Assembly: GCA_050330955.1 (NCBI GenBank)
Contig: JBHJHJ010000004.1
Span: 1-23,048 of the forward strand
DNA: 23,048 nucleotides
Origin: JBCCAG01 sp050330955
GTDB taxonomy: Bacteria; Cyanobacteriota; Cyanobacteriia; CAKZMO01
Direction of reading: 5' to 3'
The notes under the pieces were generated by a model, which saw nothing but the letters and a program-made list of their open reading frames with translations, had not been told where the DNA came from and searched no databases. Both the position numbers and the translations under genes were made by a program. Of the stretch, positions 7,688-14,900 are shown one piece after another; the stretch's first letter is position 1; each line of letters opens with the position of its first letter.

Positions 7688-8020
7688 TCACGACTTTGCG
7701 GACTGCACGAGGGAATTTTCGAACGCTTCGACCGAGTCGTAGACCGTGAAGAGCTGCCCCGTATTCGTGAGATTGAATACCATCTGCGCCTGCTCTTGAA
7801 CACCGCACAGCACAAAGACTCCGCCCGACTGCTGCACTCGCTTTTGGGCCGAAAGCAGCAAGCCAAGCCCCTGGCTATCGATAAACATGATGTCCTTCAT
7901 GTCGACGGCAATCGCACGGGCGCCCTGACACAGACTTCTATCCGTCCAGGCGGCTAGCGACTCCGTATCGGCTCCGCTGAGTAGCCGAGTCTGCGGCCTG
8001 TAGACTTGCATTCTCGCCAT
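7688..8020 (-). CDS. STAS-domain protein (anti-sigma factor antagonist type)
   Basis: The 110-residue product from the ATG at 8020 is a single STAS domain. The frame stays open far upstream, but an AGAGG ribosome site eight bases before 8020 and the family's usual length of about 110 residues favour this start. The core motif IMFIDSQGLGLLLSAQKRV carries Ser49, in the position phosphorylated by the partner kinase in SpoIIAA and RsbV. Such proteins relieve inhibition of a sigma factor or another target by partner switching. No RsbW-type kinase or sigma factor is nearby, so its partner is unknown. It diverges from radC, and a second STAS gene lies beyond radC. Confidence 0.85.
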   Translation of the reverse strand: MARMQVYRPQTRLLSGADTESLAAWTDRSLCQGARAIAVDMKDIMFIDSQGLGLLLSAQKRVQQSGGVFVLCGVQEQAQMVFNLTNTGQLFTVYDSVEAFENSLVQSAKS

Positions 8021-8291
8021 AGTAACAACCTCTACTCGCGTCTCATTAATTCTGAGTTTAATGGTCCCAACCATTGTTCCCATGGTGGAACGATGAATTT
8101 TACTGTAGCCTCTATTACGCGATCGCAAAGATTTGCCACCCACGGGCGATCGCCTTTGTGGCTCAGGGAATCTTTTCCGCTCCCCGGAAGGGATGAGTTC
8201 AGTGTTTCTGGGGACATCAGCCCTACGGGATGGGGGAATAGGTAAAGCATGCCTTTGCACCATCTTCGTATTGATGATCCGTTCGCCATTG

Positions 8292-9005
8292 ATGACCCAT
8301 TCACCGCGCGTATCTGACCTGCCCAGCCAAGACCGGCCCCGAGAGCGGCTGATCGCCCAAGGGGCCGGGGCGCTCTCTACCGCTGAGCTTTTGGCGATCC
8401 TGGTTGCCACGGGACAGGGCACCGGCAAACTTTCCGCCGTCGGGCTCGGTCAGCACATTTTGCAGGTTCTAGGCCGCCACCAACAAGACTCACTGACTGT
8501 GCTGCGTCACGTCACGGCTCAAGAGCTGATGTCGATTCCGGGCATTGGCGAAGCTAAGGCCTCGACGATTCTGGCAGCGATTGAGCTCGGGCGCCGCGTA
8601 CTCCACACCCGCCCGCCCATGGGCACCGTAATCGACGATCCGGCGATCGCCGCCGCCATTCTCAGCAACGATTTGATGTGGCAGCCGCAGGAGCGCTTTG
8701 CTGTTCTAATGCTCGACATCAAGCACCGCGTTCTTGGCTCCCAGGTGCTCAGCGTTGGCACCGCAACAGAAACCTTAGCCCACCCGCGAGATATTTTTCG
8801 AGCCGTAATCCGCCACGGCGCAACCCGCGTCGTGGTTGCCCACAATCATCCCTCTGGCAGCATTGAGCCCAGCGCCGAAGATCTGGCTCTAACGCGTCAG
8901 CTTTTGTCTGGTTCAGACATTCTGGGCATTCCGCTGCTGGATCACCTGATCTTGGGAAACGGCAATTTTGTCAGCCTACGTCAAAAGACGGATCTTTGGG
9001 ACTGA
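8292..9005 (+). CDS. radC: RadC family JAB-domain protein
   Basis: The 237-residue product from the ATG at 8292 matches RadC. The N-terminus (VSDLPSQDRPRERLIAQGAGALSTAELLAIL) and the helix-hairpin-helix segment MSIPGIGEAKASTILAAIEL (about 80-99) are typical. The C-terminal half is a JAB/MPN domain with the JAMM zinc motif: the His pair in AHNHPSG and the Asp of PSAED. The family was once linked to DNA repair, but that role is disputed and its activity is unsettled. An in-frame ATG at 8274 is also possible, but the MTHSPRVSDLP start fits the usual family N-terminus. It reads away from the STAS gene at 7688 and is followed by a separate promoter at 9052. Confidence 0.92.
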   Translation: MTHSPRVSDLPSQDRPRERLIAQGAGALSTAELLAILVATGQGTGKLSAVGLGQHILQVLGRHQQDSLTVLRHVTAQELMSIPGIGEAKASTILAAIELGRRVLHTRPPMGTVIDDPAIAAAILSNDLMWQPQERFAVLMLDIKHRVLGSQVLSVGTATETLAHPRDIFRAVIRHGATRVVVAHNHPSGSIEPSAEDLALTRQLLSGSDILGIPLLDHLILGNGNFVSLRQKTDLWD

Positions 9006-9051
9006 GTTTTGAGGGGGTGAAGCGACGGGTCAGGCTGCCCTAAAGTATTGG

Positions 9052-9080
9052 TTGCAGGAGACAAAATCCTGTCCTATACT
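9052..9080 (+). promoter_or_regulatory. Sigma70-type promoter for the STAS-mrnC-rlmB cluster
   Basis: TTGCAG at 9052-9057 and TATACT at 9075-9080 are separated by exactly 17 bases, a near-consensus arrangement. Transcription would start near 9087. This rules out the in-frame TTG at 9052 as a start codon for the STAS gene downstream, because it would be the -35 element. Confidence 0.65.
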
Positions 9081-9123
9081 GAAGCCTCCAGTTTTAATCA
9101 GCGTTGTATTGAAAAGGTTCAAC

Positions 9124-9130
9124 GAGGAGG
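9124..9130 (+). promoter_or_regulatory. Strong Shine-Dalgarno site before a non-canonical start
   Basis: GAGGAGG at 9124-9130 is a near-perfect ribosome binding site. Five bases later, in the STAS reading frame, comes ATT (9136-9138). There is no ATG, GTG or TTG within the proper distance, which is why an AUU start is proposed for the gene. Confidence 0.55.
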
Positions 9131-9135
9131 CCACC

Positions 9136-9498
9136 ATTCCTGAGCAAATCACCCTAACCGTTAGCCTGAGAGGGACTCGCGATGCGCGGGAAAAGTACCA
9201 GCTTTTTCGGTTAGCTGGTCTTTTAGATGCGTTTTCTGAGCCGACCTTTCGTAAGGTGCTGAGCAAGTACATTGAAGATGGGCCAGCCAATGTCATATTG
9301 GACCTGAGCGGCATCGACTTCATCGACAGTTCCGGGCTTGGGGCGCTGGTTCAGCTTGTCAAGAAGGCTCAGACGGAAAATGGCAGTCTCCAAATTGTAA
9401 CCAACCCTCGAGTTACGCAAACGGTTAAGCTCGTCCGGCTAGAGAAGTTTCTATCGCTACAGCCGAGCGTCGATGACGCTTTGAAGAACGTCAAGTAG
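9136..9498 (+). CDS. STAS-domain protein, probable AUU start
   Basis: The product is a STAS-domain anti-sigma factor antagonist of 120 residues if read from ATT at 9136. The signature ILDLSGIDFIDSSGLGALVQ carries the candidate phospho-Ser65 in the SpoIIAA/RsbV position. The LFRLAGLLDAFSEPTFRKVL segment and the end VKLVRLEKFLSLQPSVDDAL are characteristic of a cyanobacterial subgroup. The frame has no ATG before the domain. A TTG at 9052 lies in the promoter, and a TTG at 9109 has no ribosome site. Only ATT at 9136 is well placed behind GAGGAGG. An AUU start is known in bacteria for infC and implies tight initiation control, so this call is an inference. mrnC begins 30 bases after the stop, suggesting co-transcription. 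Confidence 0.85.
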   Translation: MPEQITLTVSLRGTRDAREKYQLFRLAGLLDAFSEPTFRKVLSKYIEDGPANVILDLSGIDFIDSSGLGALVQLVKKAQTENGSLQIVTNPRVTQTVKLVRLEKFLSLQPSVDDALKNVK

Positions 9499-9528
9499 CG
9501 CTGCCGATTCACCCCCTGCCCTCCCACT

Positions 9529-9897
9529 ATGCCAGCCTTTAAAGCTGAGCAGCTCTCCCCCACCGCTTTGGCCTATCTCGGCGACGCAGTTTATGAACTG
9601 CACGTCCGGATGCGCTATCTGTATCCGCCACAGCGAATTCAGTCATTCCACCGTCGCGTGGTCGCGCAGGTTCGCGCCGAGGCTCAGGCTCGGCATCTCC
9701 AGCAGCTTGAGCCCCACCTCACCCCTACTGAGAAGGATATTATTCGGCGCGGTCGTAACTCAGCCTCAAATTCACCCAAGCGAGCCAGCCTAGACATCTA
9801 TAGGCGAGCAACTGGGTTTGAAGCATTGATTGGGTATCTCTACCTTACGCATCCCGAACGGCTCGAAGCGCTGCTTCTCCAGCTCCCTCTGGAGTAA
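9529..9897 (+). CDS. mrnC: Mini-ribonuclease III
   Basis: Mini-RNase III is a dimeric RNase III catalytic domain without the double-stranded RNA-binding domain; in Bacillus it matures 23S rRNA ends. The 122-residue protein has the catalytic signature ALAYLGDAVYELHVR at about 13-27, with the acidic pair Asp19 and Glu23, then RRVVAQVRAEAQA, EKDIIRRGRN and the second acidic motif GFEALIGYLYL near the C-terminus. Length is usual. It sits between a STAS gene and rlmB, and pairing with a 23S rRNA methyltransferase fits a shared rRNA-maturation role. There is no good ribosome site before the ATG, so coupling to the upstream gene is possible. Confidence 0.93.
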   Translation: MPAFKAEQLSPTALAYLGDAVYELHVRMRYLYPPQRIQSFHRRVVAQVRAEAQARHLQQLEPHLTPTEKDIIRRGRNSASNSPKRASLDIYRRATGFEALIGYLYLTHPERLEALLLQLPLE

Positions 9898-9985
9898 CGG
9901 CAGGGGCGGCTGTGCGCCAAATCAATGACTCACTGCTGACCGCATCCGCTGACTGTATGCACATTTCAGAGCCATAGATCTAGCT

Positions 9986-11002
9986 ATGACAGACCCCTCT
10001 CGCGATCGCCCTAAGCCAGCTCGCCCTACGAAATCATCGCAATCGGGAGGCCGCTCCAACCCATCGCGCTCCGGTGGAAAGGCGCCCCGCGCTAGATCGA
10101 ATGATGATACCAAGCGTCCAGGCCCCCCAAAACGGCAGGGCCTAAAGCTCAAACGGTCAGAGCGCCACAAATCCGATGAACAAGAGACAGGGTTTCATCG
10201 TAGCGTGAGGGAGCCAGGCGAATCGGATAATCCCGACTTGATCTATGGCTGTCATGCGGTCTTGGCAGCGCTGAGCGGCGAGCGAACGCTGAACCGCGTT
10301 TGGATCACGGCCAAGCTGCGATACGATCCCCGCTTTCACCTCCTGCTCAATCAGGCCAAAGAAAGCGGTACGGTGGTTGACGAGGTCGCCTATCCCCGAC
10401 TCAACCAAATTGCCAATGACGCAAACCACCAGGGCGTGGTGGCCCAAGTGGCGCCCTACCGCTATCTCGACCTCGATACCCTTATTCAAAAAGCGGCTGA
10501 GGCTAAGCCCCATCCGGTGATCATTGTTGCCGACGGCATTACCGATCCCCACAATCTTGGGGCCATTATTCGCAGTGCAGAAGCGCTGGGATCACAGGGA
10601 CTCGTAATCCCCCAGCGGCGAGCGGCGGGCGTCACCTCAACCGTGGCGAAGGTCGCCGCAGGTGCCTTAGAGACATTTCCCGTGGCGCGGGTGGTCAATC
10701 TGAGTCGGGCTCTTGAGCAGCTCAAGGAAGCAGGCTTCTGGATCTACGGCGCCTCATCGGAGGTCGATCAGTCCCTGAGTGAGACGACGTTCGATCGCCC
10801 CACAGCCATCGTGGTCGGTTCAGAAGGCGCAGGGCTCAGCTTGACCGTAGAGCGCTGCTGCGACATCTTGGTCTCCATTCCCCTTGTCGGCAGCACCCCC
10901 AGCCTCAACGCATCTGTTGCAGCCGGGATTCTGCTCTATGAAGTTCGCCGTCAGTGGGCAAAGTCCCCCCTTCAACTGGGGGATTTACAAATCAACGCGT
11001 AA
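9986..11002 (+). CDS. rlmB: 23S rRNA 2'-O-ribose methyltransferase, RlmB type (SpoU family)
   Basis: RlmB methylates the 2'-O of G2251 in the 23S rRNA peptidyl-transferase loop. Residues 1-80 are a Lys/Arg/Pro/Ser-rich extension, probably disordered and RNA-binding, seen in cyanobacterial members. The substrate-binding domain begins at LIYGCHAVLAAL (about 85), and the SpoU knotted methyltransferase domain covers about 177-322 with all three motifs: ADGITDPHNLGAIIRSAEALG (182-202; Asn190, Arg196), VVGSEGAGLS (276-285; Glu280) and IPLVGSTPSLNASVAAGILLYE (298-319; Asn308). The C-terminal tail KSPLQLGDLQ is not family-like: it is the translation of a dispersed repeat hairpin at 10961-10986, so the gene end has been extended by a repeat. 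It is 88 bases downstream of mrnC. Confidence 0.93.
   Translation: MTDPSRDRPKPARPTKSSQSGGRSNPSRSGGKAPRARSNDDTKRPGPPKRQGLKLKRSERHKSDEQETGFHRSVREPGESDNPDLIYGCHAVLAALSGERTLNRVWITAKLRYDPRFHLLLNQAKESGTVVDEVAYPRLNQIANDANHQGVVAQVAPYRYLDLDTLIQKAAEAKPHPVIIVADGITDPHNLGAIIRSAEALGSQGLVIPQRRAAGVTSTVAKVAAGALETFPVARVVNLSRALEQLKEAGFWIYGASSEVDQSLSETTFDRPTAIVVGSEGAGLSLTVERCCDILVSIPLVGSTPSLNASVAAGILLYEVRRQWAKSPLQLGDLQINA
10961..10986. repeat. Dispersed hairpin repeat within the 3' end of rlmB
   Basis: TCCCCC at 10964-10969 pairs with GGGGGA at 10978-10983, and AA/TT pairs extend the stem outward. The sequence resembles the intergenic copy at 16206-16238 (AAAGT, C run, short A/T loop, G run). Read in the rlmB frame it gives KSPLQLGDLQ. 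Confidence 0.65.
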
Positions 11003-11190
11003 ACGGTATAACTCTATATGAAGATTTATGAAGCAAGTATTCAAATCTGACCCTTTAATAAATTCATCTTTTGGCTGCTTGAAGTTTACTCGCTAACCCT
11101 GTACTCTACTGCAGAGCGGTTTAACTTTGACGCACCAACCCCACCAAACCCATTAATATACATTTGTGAGATAGCAGGGAGCGATAACTT

Positions 11191-11457
11191 ATGTGGTTGA
11201 GCCTACTTCAAGCACTCGGTCTAGCTTGGTGGATCGAAGTCAGAACCGATAACCCAGCTTACACCTACTACTTCGGCCCGTTTATGGCGCAGGATGAGGC
11301 CGAGGCCGCTAAGGGCGGCTACCTTCAAGATTTAGAGCAGGAGGGCGCGACCATCGTCCAAGCGACGACAATGCGGACGAAGCCGACGCGGCTTACCGTG
11401 GAGGGCAGTGCGGCGCCTCAATCCAGCGGTCAGTCAACCGTTACGAGCAAGGTTTAA
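11191..11457 (+). CDS. DUF1816 domain protein
   Basis: The 88-residue protein matches DUF1816, a small domain found in cyanobacteria and distantly like CpcD-type phycobilisome linker domains. Diagnostic residues are the N-terminal LAWWIEVRTDNPAYTYYFGPF and EAEAAKGGYLQDLEQEGA. The last 30 residues are polar and probably disordered. Function is unknown. A GGGAG ribosome site lies about ten bases before the ATG. It follows rlmB after 188 bases; a TTGACG at 11127 and TAATAT at 11154 lie upstream but with a 21-base spacer, too long for a confident promoter call. Confidence 0.85.
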   Translation: MWLSLLQALGLAWWIEVRTDNPAYTYYFGPFMAQDEAEAAKGGYLQDLEQEGATIVQATTMRTKPTRLTVEGSAAPQSSGQSTVTSKV

Positions 11458-11541
11458 GCTGCTCTTGGTGCTTGAATGGCTAGGGCATTGAGACCGTGGT
11501 CGGCAATAAACCGTCTGTTTTCTCTGTGCTGGTCTTGATCA

Positions 11542-12387
11542 TTAGTAGCCAGCGCCAAACGACTGACGCGCTATCCAGGCCTTGACGTCGCGCTCTAGTG
11601 TGGCCGGAATCTCCCAAGGGAACAGATGGGCTGTGTTCGGGTAGCTGATGAACTGGCAGTTGGGGAGAGCGTTGGCGGTCTCTAGGCTAGCGTTCACCGT
11701 AATGTGTCGGTCTTGCTCCCCCGCCAGCGCCAAGCAAGGCATCTTCAGGCTTGCAACATCGGAAAGGCGATTGTAGCCTCCGCTCAGCGCGGCGTTCAGC
11801 GCTCGGCTAGCCTGCTTAGAAGCCTGGAGATAGGCTGGCAGCCCTTCGTACGCCAAATATTCATAGGCGCGGGGTCTGTGCTGCTGAATCAGATAGCGGT
11901 AGAGCGATCGCTTGCCGAAAGTTTCAATATTCCAGTCCCAGCCGGGGCGGACGCGATTAACTATCGAGGCGACCCCGGTGTAGACCTGGTCGGCCAGGGT
12001 GATGGGGGGATGGTTGCCGCGAGGGCGGGCTGCCGTTGCCACCAGGATCAGGCCCCGGACGCGCTCGGGGAGCTGCAGAGCCAGCTCTAGAGCTATGATG
12101 CCGCCGAGGGACCACCCCAGGATGAGGCAGTTCTCAACCCCCTCTCGGTCGAGCAGCGATCGCAGGTCGCTGAGGTGAGCCTCCATGGTAAAGGGGCGGG
12201 TGTAGCGGCTGCGTCCATAGCCCCGCAGGTCTGGGGCTAGGGTCATAAACTGCTGGGACAAAAAGTTCGTGAACACCGACATCGCAGCCCCCGACCCAGG
12301 ATGGCCGTGGAGGCACAAAATCGCTGGCCCTTGACCCCGCCGACGGACGTAAAGCGGATGGGGAGCAATGGACTTAGAATCCGTCAT
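11542..12387 (-). CDS. Alpha/beta-fold hydrolase
   Basis: The 281-residue product is a single-domain alpha/beta hydrolase. It shows the oxyanion-loop motif LCLHGHPGSG (25-34), PDLRGYGRS (52-60), the nucleophile elbow GWSLGG with Ser93, an acidic residue Asp226 in AGEQDRHI, and the catalytic His254 in NTAHLFPWE. This is a complete triad of the epoxide hydrolase/haloperoxidase-like group; substrate cannot be told. The ATG at 12387 overlaps the last 14 bases of the upstream serine hydrolase gene, which argues for translational coupling. A TTG at 12408 is an alternative start but abuts its only possible ribosome site. Confidence 0.88.
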   Translation of the reverse strand: MTDSKSIAPHPLYVRRRGQGPAILCLHGHPGSGAAMSVFTNFLSQQFMTLAPDLRGYGRSRYTRPFTMEAHLSDLRSLLDREGVENCLILGWSLGGIIALELALQLPERVRGLILVATAARPRGNHPPITLADQVYTGVASIVNRVRPGWDWNIETFGKRSLYRYLIQQHRPRAYEYLAYEGLPAYLQASKQASRALNAALSGGYNRLSDVASLKMPCLALAGEQDRHITVNASLETANALPNCQFISYPNTAHLFPWEIPATLERDVKAWIARQSFGAGY

Positions 12388-13699
12388 TTTCAGCAATGTG
12401 TTCGGCAATCTCCTTCACAATGCGGCGGACAGCGGCCTCGTGTGCGCTGCGGTCGAGGGTCACCGTAATCACATAGCGCTGGTCGTTGATTTTGGCGGCG
12501 ACGGTGGTCCCTAACACCTTCGAGTTCTGCCCCGTTTTTTCCCCAATCCAAAAGACGTCTCCTTCTGCCTGCTTCAGCCCCGCGTAGCCCAGCTTCCAGT
12601 CCCACTGCTCTACCAGGGAGTCGAGCAGCACATCGTCCCCCTCGTTCTCAAAGTTATAAATCTGCACCATCATCTCGGTGATTTCGTCCGTGGTGGTGCG
12701 GTTGGTGCCCTTTTTGCCAAAATCCTTAGGGAAGGTCGTCTCTCCCACAAGCTTATGGCCCACAAAGGTCGACTTATAGCCGCGATCGCTCAGCACTTCG
12801 TTAGTGTAATCAAACCCGACGAAGTCGAGCATCTGATTGGTGGCGATATTGCTGCTGTCGTTGATCATCCGCCGCAGCACCCGGCGCATGGGGTACTCAA
12901 CGCCGACGCGCACGTCAGAGGCGTCTTCGGTGTAGTTGTGCCGATCTACCAGTATCGGCTGGTCTAGGTCCACGCCTTCATCGATCACCTTCTGCATCAC
13001 CGCGACGCCAATGGGCAGCTTAATCAAGCTTGCAGGGCTATCTGGGGGCTTCTTGCCGTTGAGGCGGCGGCACTCCCGCGTTTCGATGTGGCAAATGGTG
13101 ATTCGCACCCGCCCCGTGCCCAGCCCAGCGGTCTCTGCGATGGGTACCAAGAAGTCAGAGCGAGCCGTGTCGTAGCGATAGGCAATTTCGGCCAAGTTAG
13201 GGGCGTACTCTACCTGCTTGTCTTGAGCCGCTTCCCCCAGTAGCGAATCTTCTGGAATGCGGGCCAGCTTGGCGATCGCCTCCCGCCACAGCCCATCAAT
13301 TTCGCCTAGCTCCTCGGTATCGAGCCCCTTCTTTTTGCCCAGCTTGACGGCGCGGCGTGCCGTGTCGAGGGCGTCATCCCAGGTCTGCTGCGCTAGGGAC
13401 TCGACGTGAATATGGGTGTCTATGGACTGCAGGAGCTGCTGCTGCTCGTTCGGGGTAAGCAGAGCCCCAGCCATAGGCAGATAGCGCGGCGCTGCCCCGG
13501 TTTGAGTCATCTGGGTCTGGAAGCGATCGCGGATTTGACGCAGATCCTCCAGGGATTCCCAATCAGGCAAAATCGCCGTAATCCGCTCCGGCAGATCGGT
13601 ATTAGGGGCCAGCGCCCTAGTTGCCCACCCTGCGCTACCGCTTGCTATGGCAAGCAGCGCTGTCGCCGAGCCTATCATTATCCGCGTAGACCAGTGCAT
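12374..13699 (-). CDS. Exported class A beta-lactamase-like serine hydrolase
   Basis: From the ATG at 13699 (GAGGAG ribosome site with correct spacing; the GTG at 13705 is too close to it) the product has 441 residues. A basic start and hydrophobic stretch (IMIGSATALLAIASGSAGW) indicate export. About residues 35-190 form a helical, charged region with no family match that I recognise. The C-terminal domain is of the class A beta-lactamase/PBP type, with SLIK (Ser224, Lys227), SSN (Ser282, Asn284) and KTG (388-390). No clear ExxLN omega-loop motif is visible after the SxN box, so deacylation as in true resistance enzymes is doubtful. A cell-wall or peptidase-related role is equally likely. It is the first gene of a pair with the alpha/beta hydrolase. 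Confidence 0.88.
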   Translation of the reverse strand: MHWSTRIMIGSATALLAIASGSAGWATRALAPNTDLPERITAILPDWESLEDLRQIRDRFQTQMTQTGAAPRYLPMAGALLTPNEQQQLLQSIDTHIHVESLAQQTWDDALDTARRAVKLGKKKGLDTEELGEIDGLWREAIAKLARIPEDSLLGEAAQDKQVEYAPNLAEIAYRYDTARSDFLVPIAETAGLGTGRVRITICHIETRECRRLNGKKPPDSPASLIKLPIGVAVMQKVIDEGVDLDQPILVDRHNYTEDASDVRVGVEYPMRRVLRRMINDSSNIATNQMLDFVGFDYTNEVLSDRGYKSTFVGHKLVGETTFPKDFGKKGTNRTTTDEITEMMVQIYNFENEGDDVLLDSLVEQWDWKLGYAGLKQAEGDVFWIGEKTGQNSKVLGTTVAAKINDQRYVITVTLDRSAHEAAVRRIVKEIAEHIAENDGF

Positions 13700-13836
13700 G
13701 CACACTCCTCACCCAAGCTTTAGCGGTCATTTAAAATTAATGCAGCTCAATAGCCCCGTAACCCACACCATGTGTTCTCTGAGGTTCTGACCTGAGCCAG
13801 CCCTAGCCCACTGAACTTGACACAAAATTTAATTTC

Positions 13837-13842
13837 TATAAT
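13837..13842 (+). promoter_or_regulatory. Consensus TATAAT -10 box five bases before the agmatinase ATG
   Basis: TATAAT at 13837-13842 is a perfect -10 hexamer. A TTGACA at 13817-13822 precedes it, but with a 14-base spacer instead of about 17. Transcription would start around 13849, essentially at the ATG at 13848. Confidence 0.6.
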
Positions 13843-13847
13843 ACGCC

Positions 13848-14765
13848 ATGTCTATCGCCTCTCCTCCCCTATGGACGTCATCGCTGCCTTTTTTAGGAGA
13901 AGAGGTGGCCAAGTCCTATGCCGCTGCTCAGATAGTGGTATTGCCGATCCCCTTTGAAGCTACGACAACCTACCGGAAAGGCTGCGTGGCTGGGCCTGAA
14001 GCCATTCTAGAAGCCTCTCACCAGGTCGAGTATTACGACGTCGAGTGGGAGCGGGAGTTCTGGCCCGCTGGAATTCATACCCATGCTCCGGTTGCAGACT
14101 CTCGCCAGGCCGTCCTCTCCCCAGAAGCGATGGTTGCCGAAGTCAGCGCTGCCGCTGCGCCGCTGATTGCTGACCACAAGTTTGTTATCGCCCTGGGCGG
14201 GGAGCATAGCATCACTGCAGGATTAGTGGCAGCCTATCAGCAGGCCCATTCTGAGCCCTTTACGGTGGTTCAAATCGACGCTCATACCGATCTTCGTCAC
14301 AGCTACGAGGGCTCCACCTACAACCACGCCTGCGTCATGCGGCGAATCTTAGACTTGGGGCTGCCTACGGTTCACATTGGCATCCGCAGCCTCTGTCAAG
14401 AAGAAGCCACTTTGATTCGCGATCGCCAACTGCCCGTGTTTTGGGCGCACCACCTCGCTACTCAAGACAACTGGGTTGACTCAGTGCTGGCGGCAATCCC
14501 CACCCAAAAGGTGTTTCTAACCATCGACCTCGACGGCCTCGACCCCAGCCTCATGCCCGGCGTGGGCACCCCAGAGCCAGGGGGATTAAGCTGGTACGGC
14601 CTGCTGCGGTTTTTGCGTCGTCTGTTCGAGACGACCGAGGTGATCGGCGCCGATGTGATGGAGCTGGCGCCGCTTCAAGATTCGGTGGTCTCTCAGTTTA
14701 CTGCGGCCAAGCTGGTGTACAAACTGGTGGGCTATCAGGCGATCGCCAAGGGTTGGACCCCATAA
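13848..14765 (+). CDS. speB: Agmatinase-type ureohydrolase
   Basis: Ureohydrolases use a two-manganese centre to cleave a guanidino group to urea; agmatinase makes putrescine from agmatine. The 305-residue protein has all metal motifs: GGEHS with His120, DAHTDLR with Asp144, His146 and Asp148, and the Asp pair at 227 and 229 in TIDLDGLDPS, followed by PGVGTPEPGGLS. VLPIPFEATTTYRKGC near residues 31-46 is typical. Substrate is inferred: cyanobacterial paralogs include guanidine hydrolases, so arginine-derivative specificity is not proven. No ribosome site precedes the ATG at 13848, whereas AGGAG at 13895-13899 sits five bases before an in-frame GTG at 13905. The intervening PFLG segment looks family-like, which favours the ATG and a leaderless mRNA. 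Confidence 0.88.
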   Translation: MSIASPPLWTSSLPFLGEEVAKSYAAAQIVVLPIPFEATTTYRKGCVAGPEAILEASHQVEYYDVEWEREFWPAGIHTHAPVADSRQAVLSPEAMVAEVSAAAAPLIADHKFVIALGGEHSITAGLVAAYQQAHSEPFTVVQIDAHTDLRHSYEGSTYNHACVMRRILDLGLPTVHIGIRSLCQEEATLIRDRQLPVFWAHHLATQDNWVDSVLAAIPTQKVFLTIDLDGLDPSLMPGVGTPEPGGLSWYGLLRFLRRLFETTEVIGADVMELAPLQDSVVSQFTAAKLVYKLVGYQAIAKGWTP

Positions 14766-14861
14766 ACGCCCTAAAACTGCTTCTAGGTTCACTCAGAGGC
14801 GTTAAGGCTTGATGAAAATCGTCTAAAGCCGTGCTAAAGTTCCGATCCCTTCAGATTGGGC

Positions 14862-14870
14862 TGTTATCTT
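14862..14870 (+). promoter_or_regulatory. Candidate extended -10 promoter for pyrH-frr
   Basis: TGTTATCTT is an extended -10 (TG, one base, TATCTT) with no good -35. It would give a leader of about 24 bases ahead of pyrH. Confidence 0.3.
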
Positions 14871-14900
14871 AGGTGGTGATGTAGCGCTGGGGAAAGGGAA

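Noticed and set aside
9052..9054. TTG as the start codon of the second STAS gene
   Set aside because: It forms the -35 element of a good promoter, so it is upstream of the transcript.
13817..13822. TTGACA as the -35 partner of the agmatinase TATAAT
   Set aside because: The spacer is only 14 bases, too short for normal sigma70 recognition; kept only as a note because the -10 box itself is perfect.
13700..13847. Guanidine riboswitch upstream of the ureohydrolase gene
   Set aside because: The -10 box abuts the ATG, leaving no room for an aptamer in the transcript, and no guanidine-I aptamer sequence was recognised.
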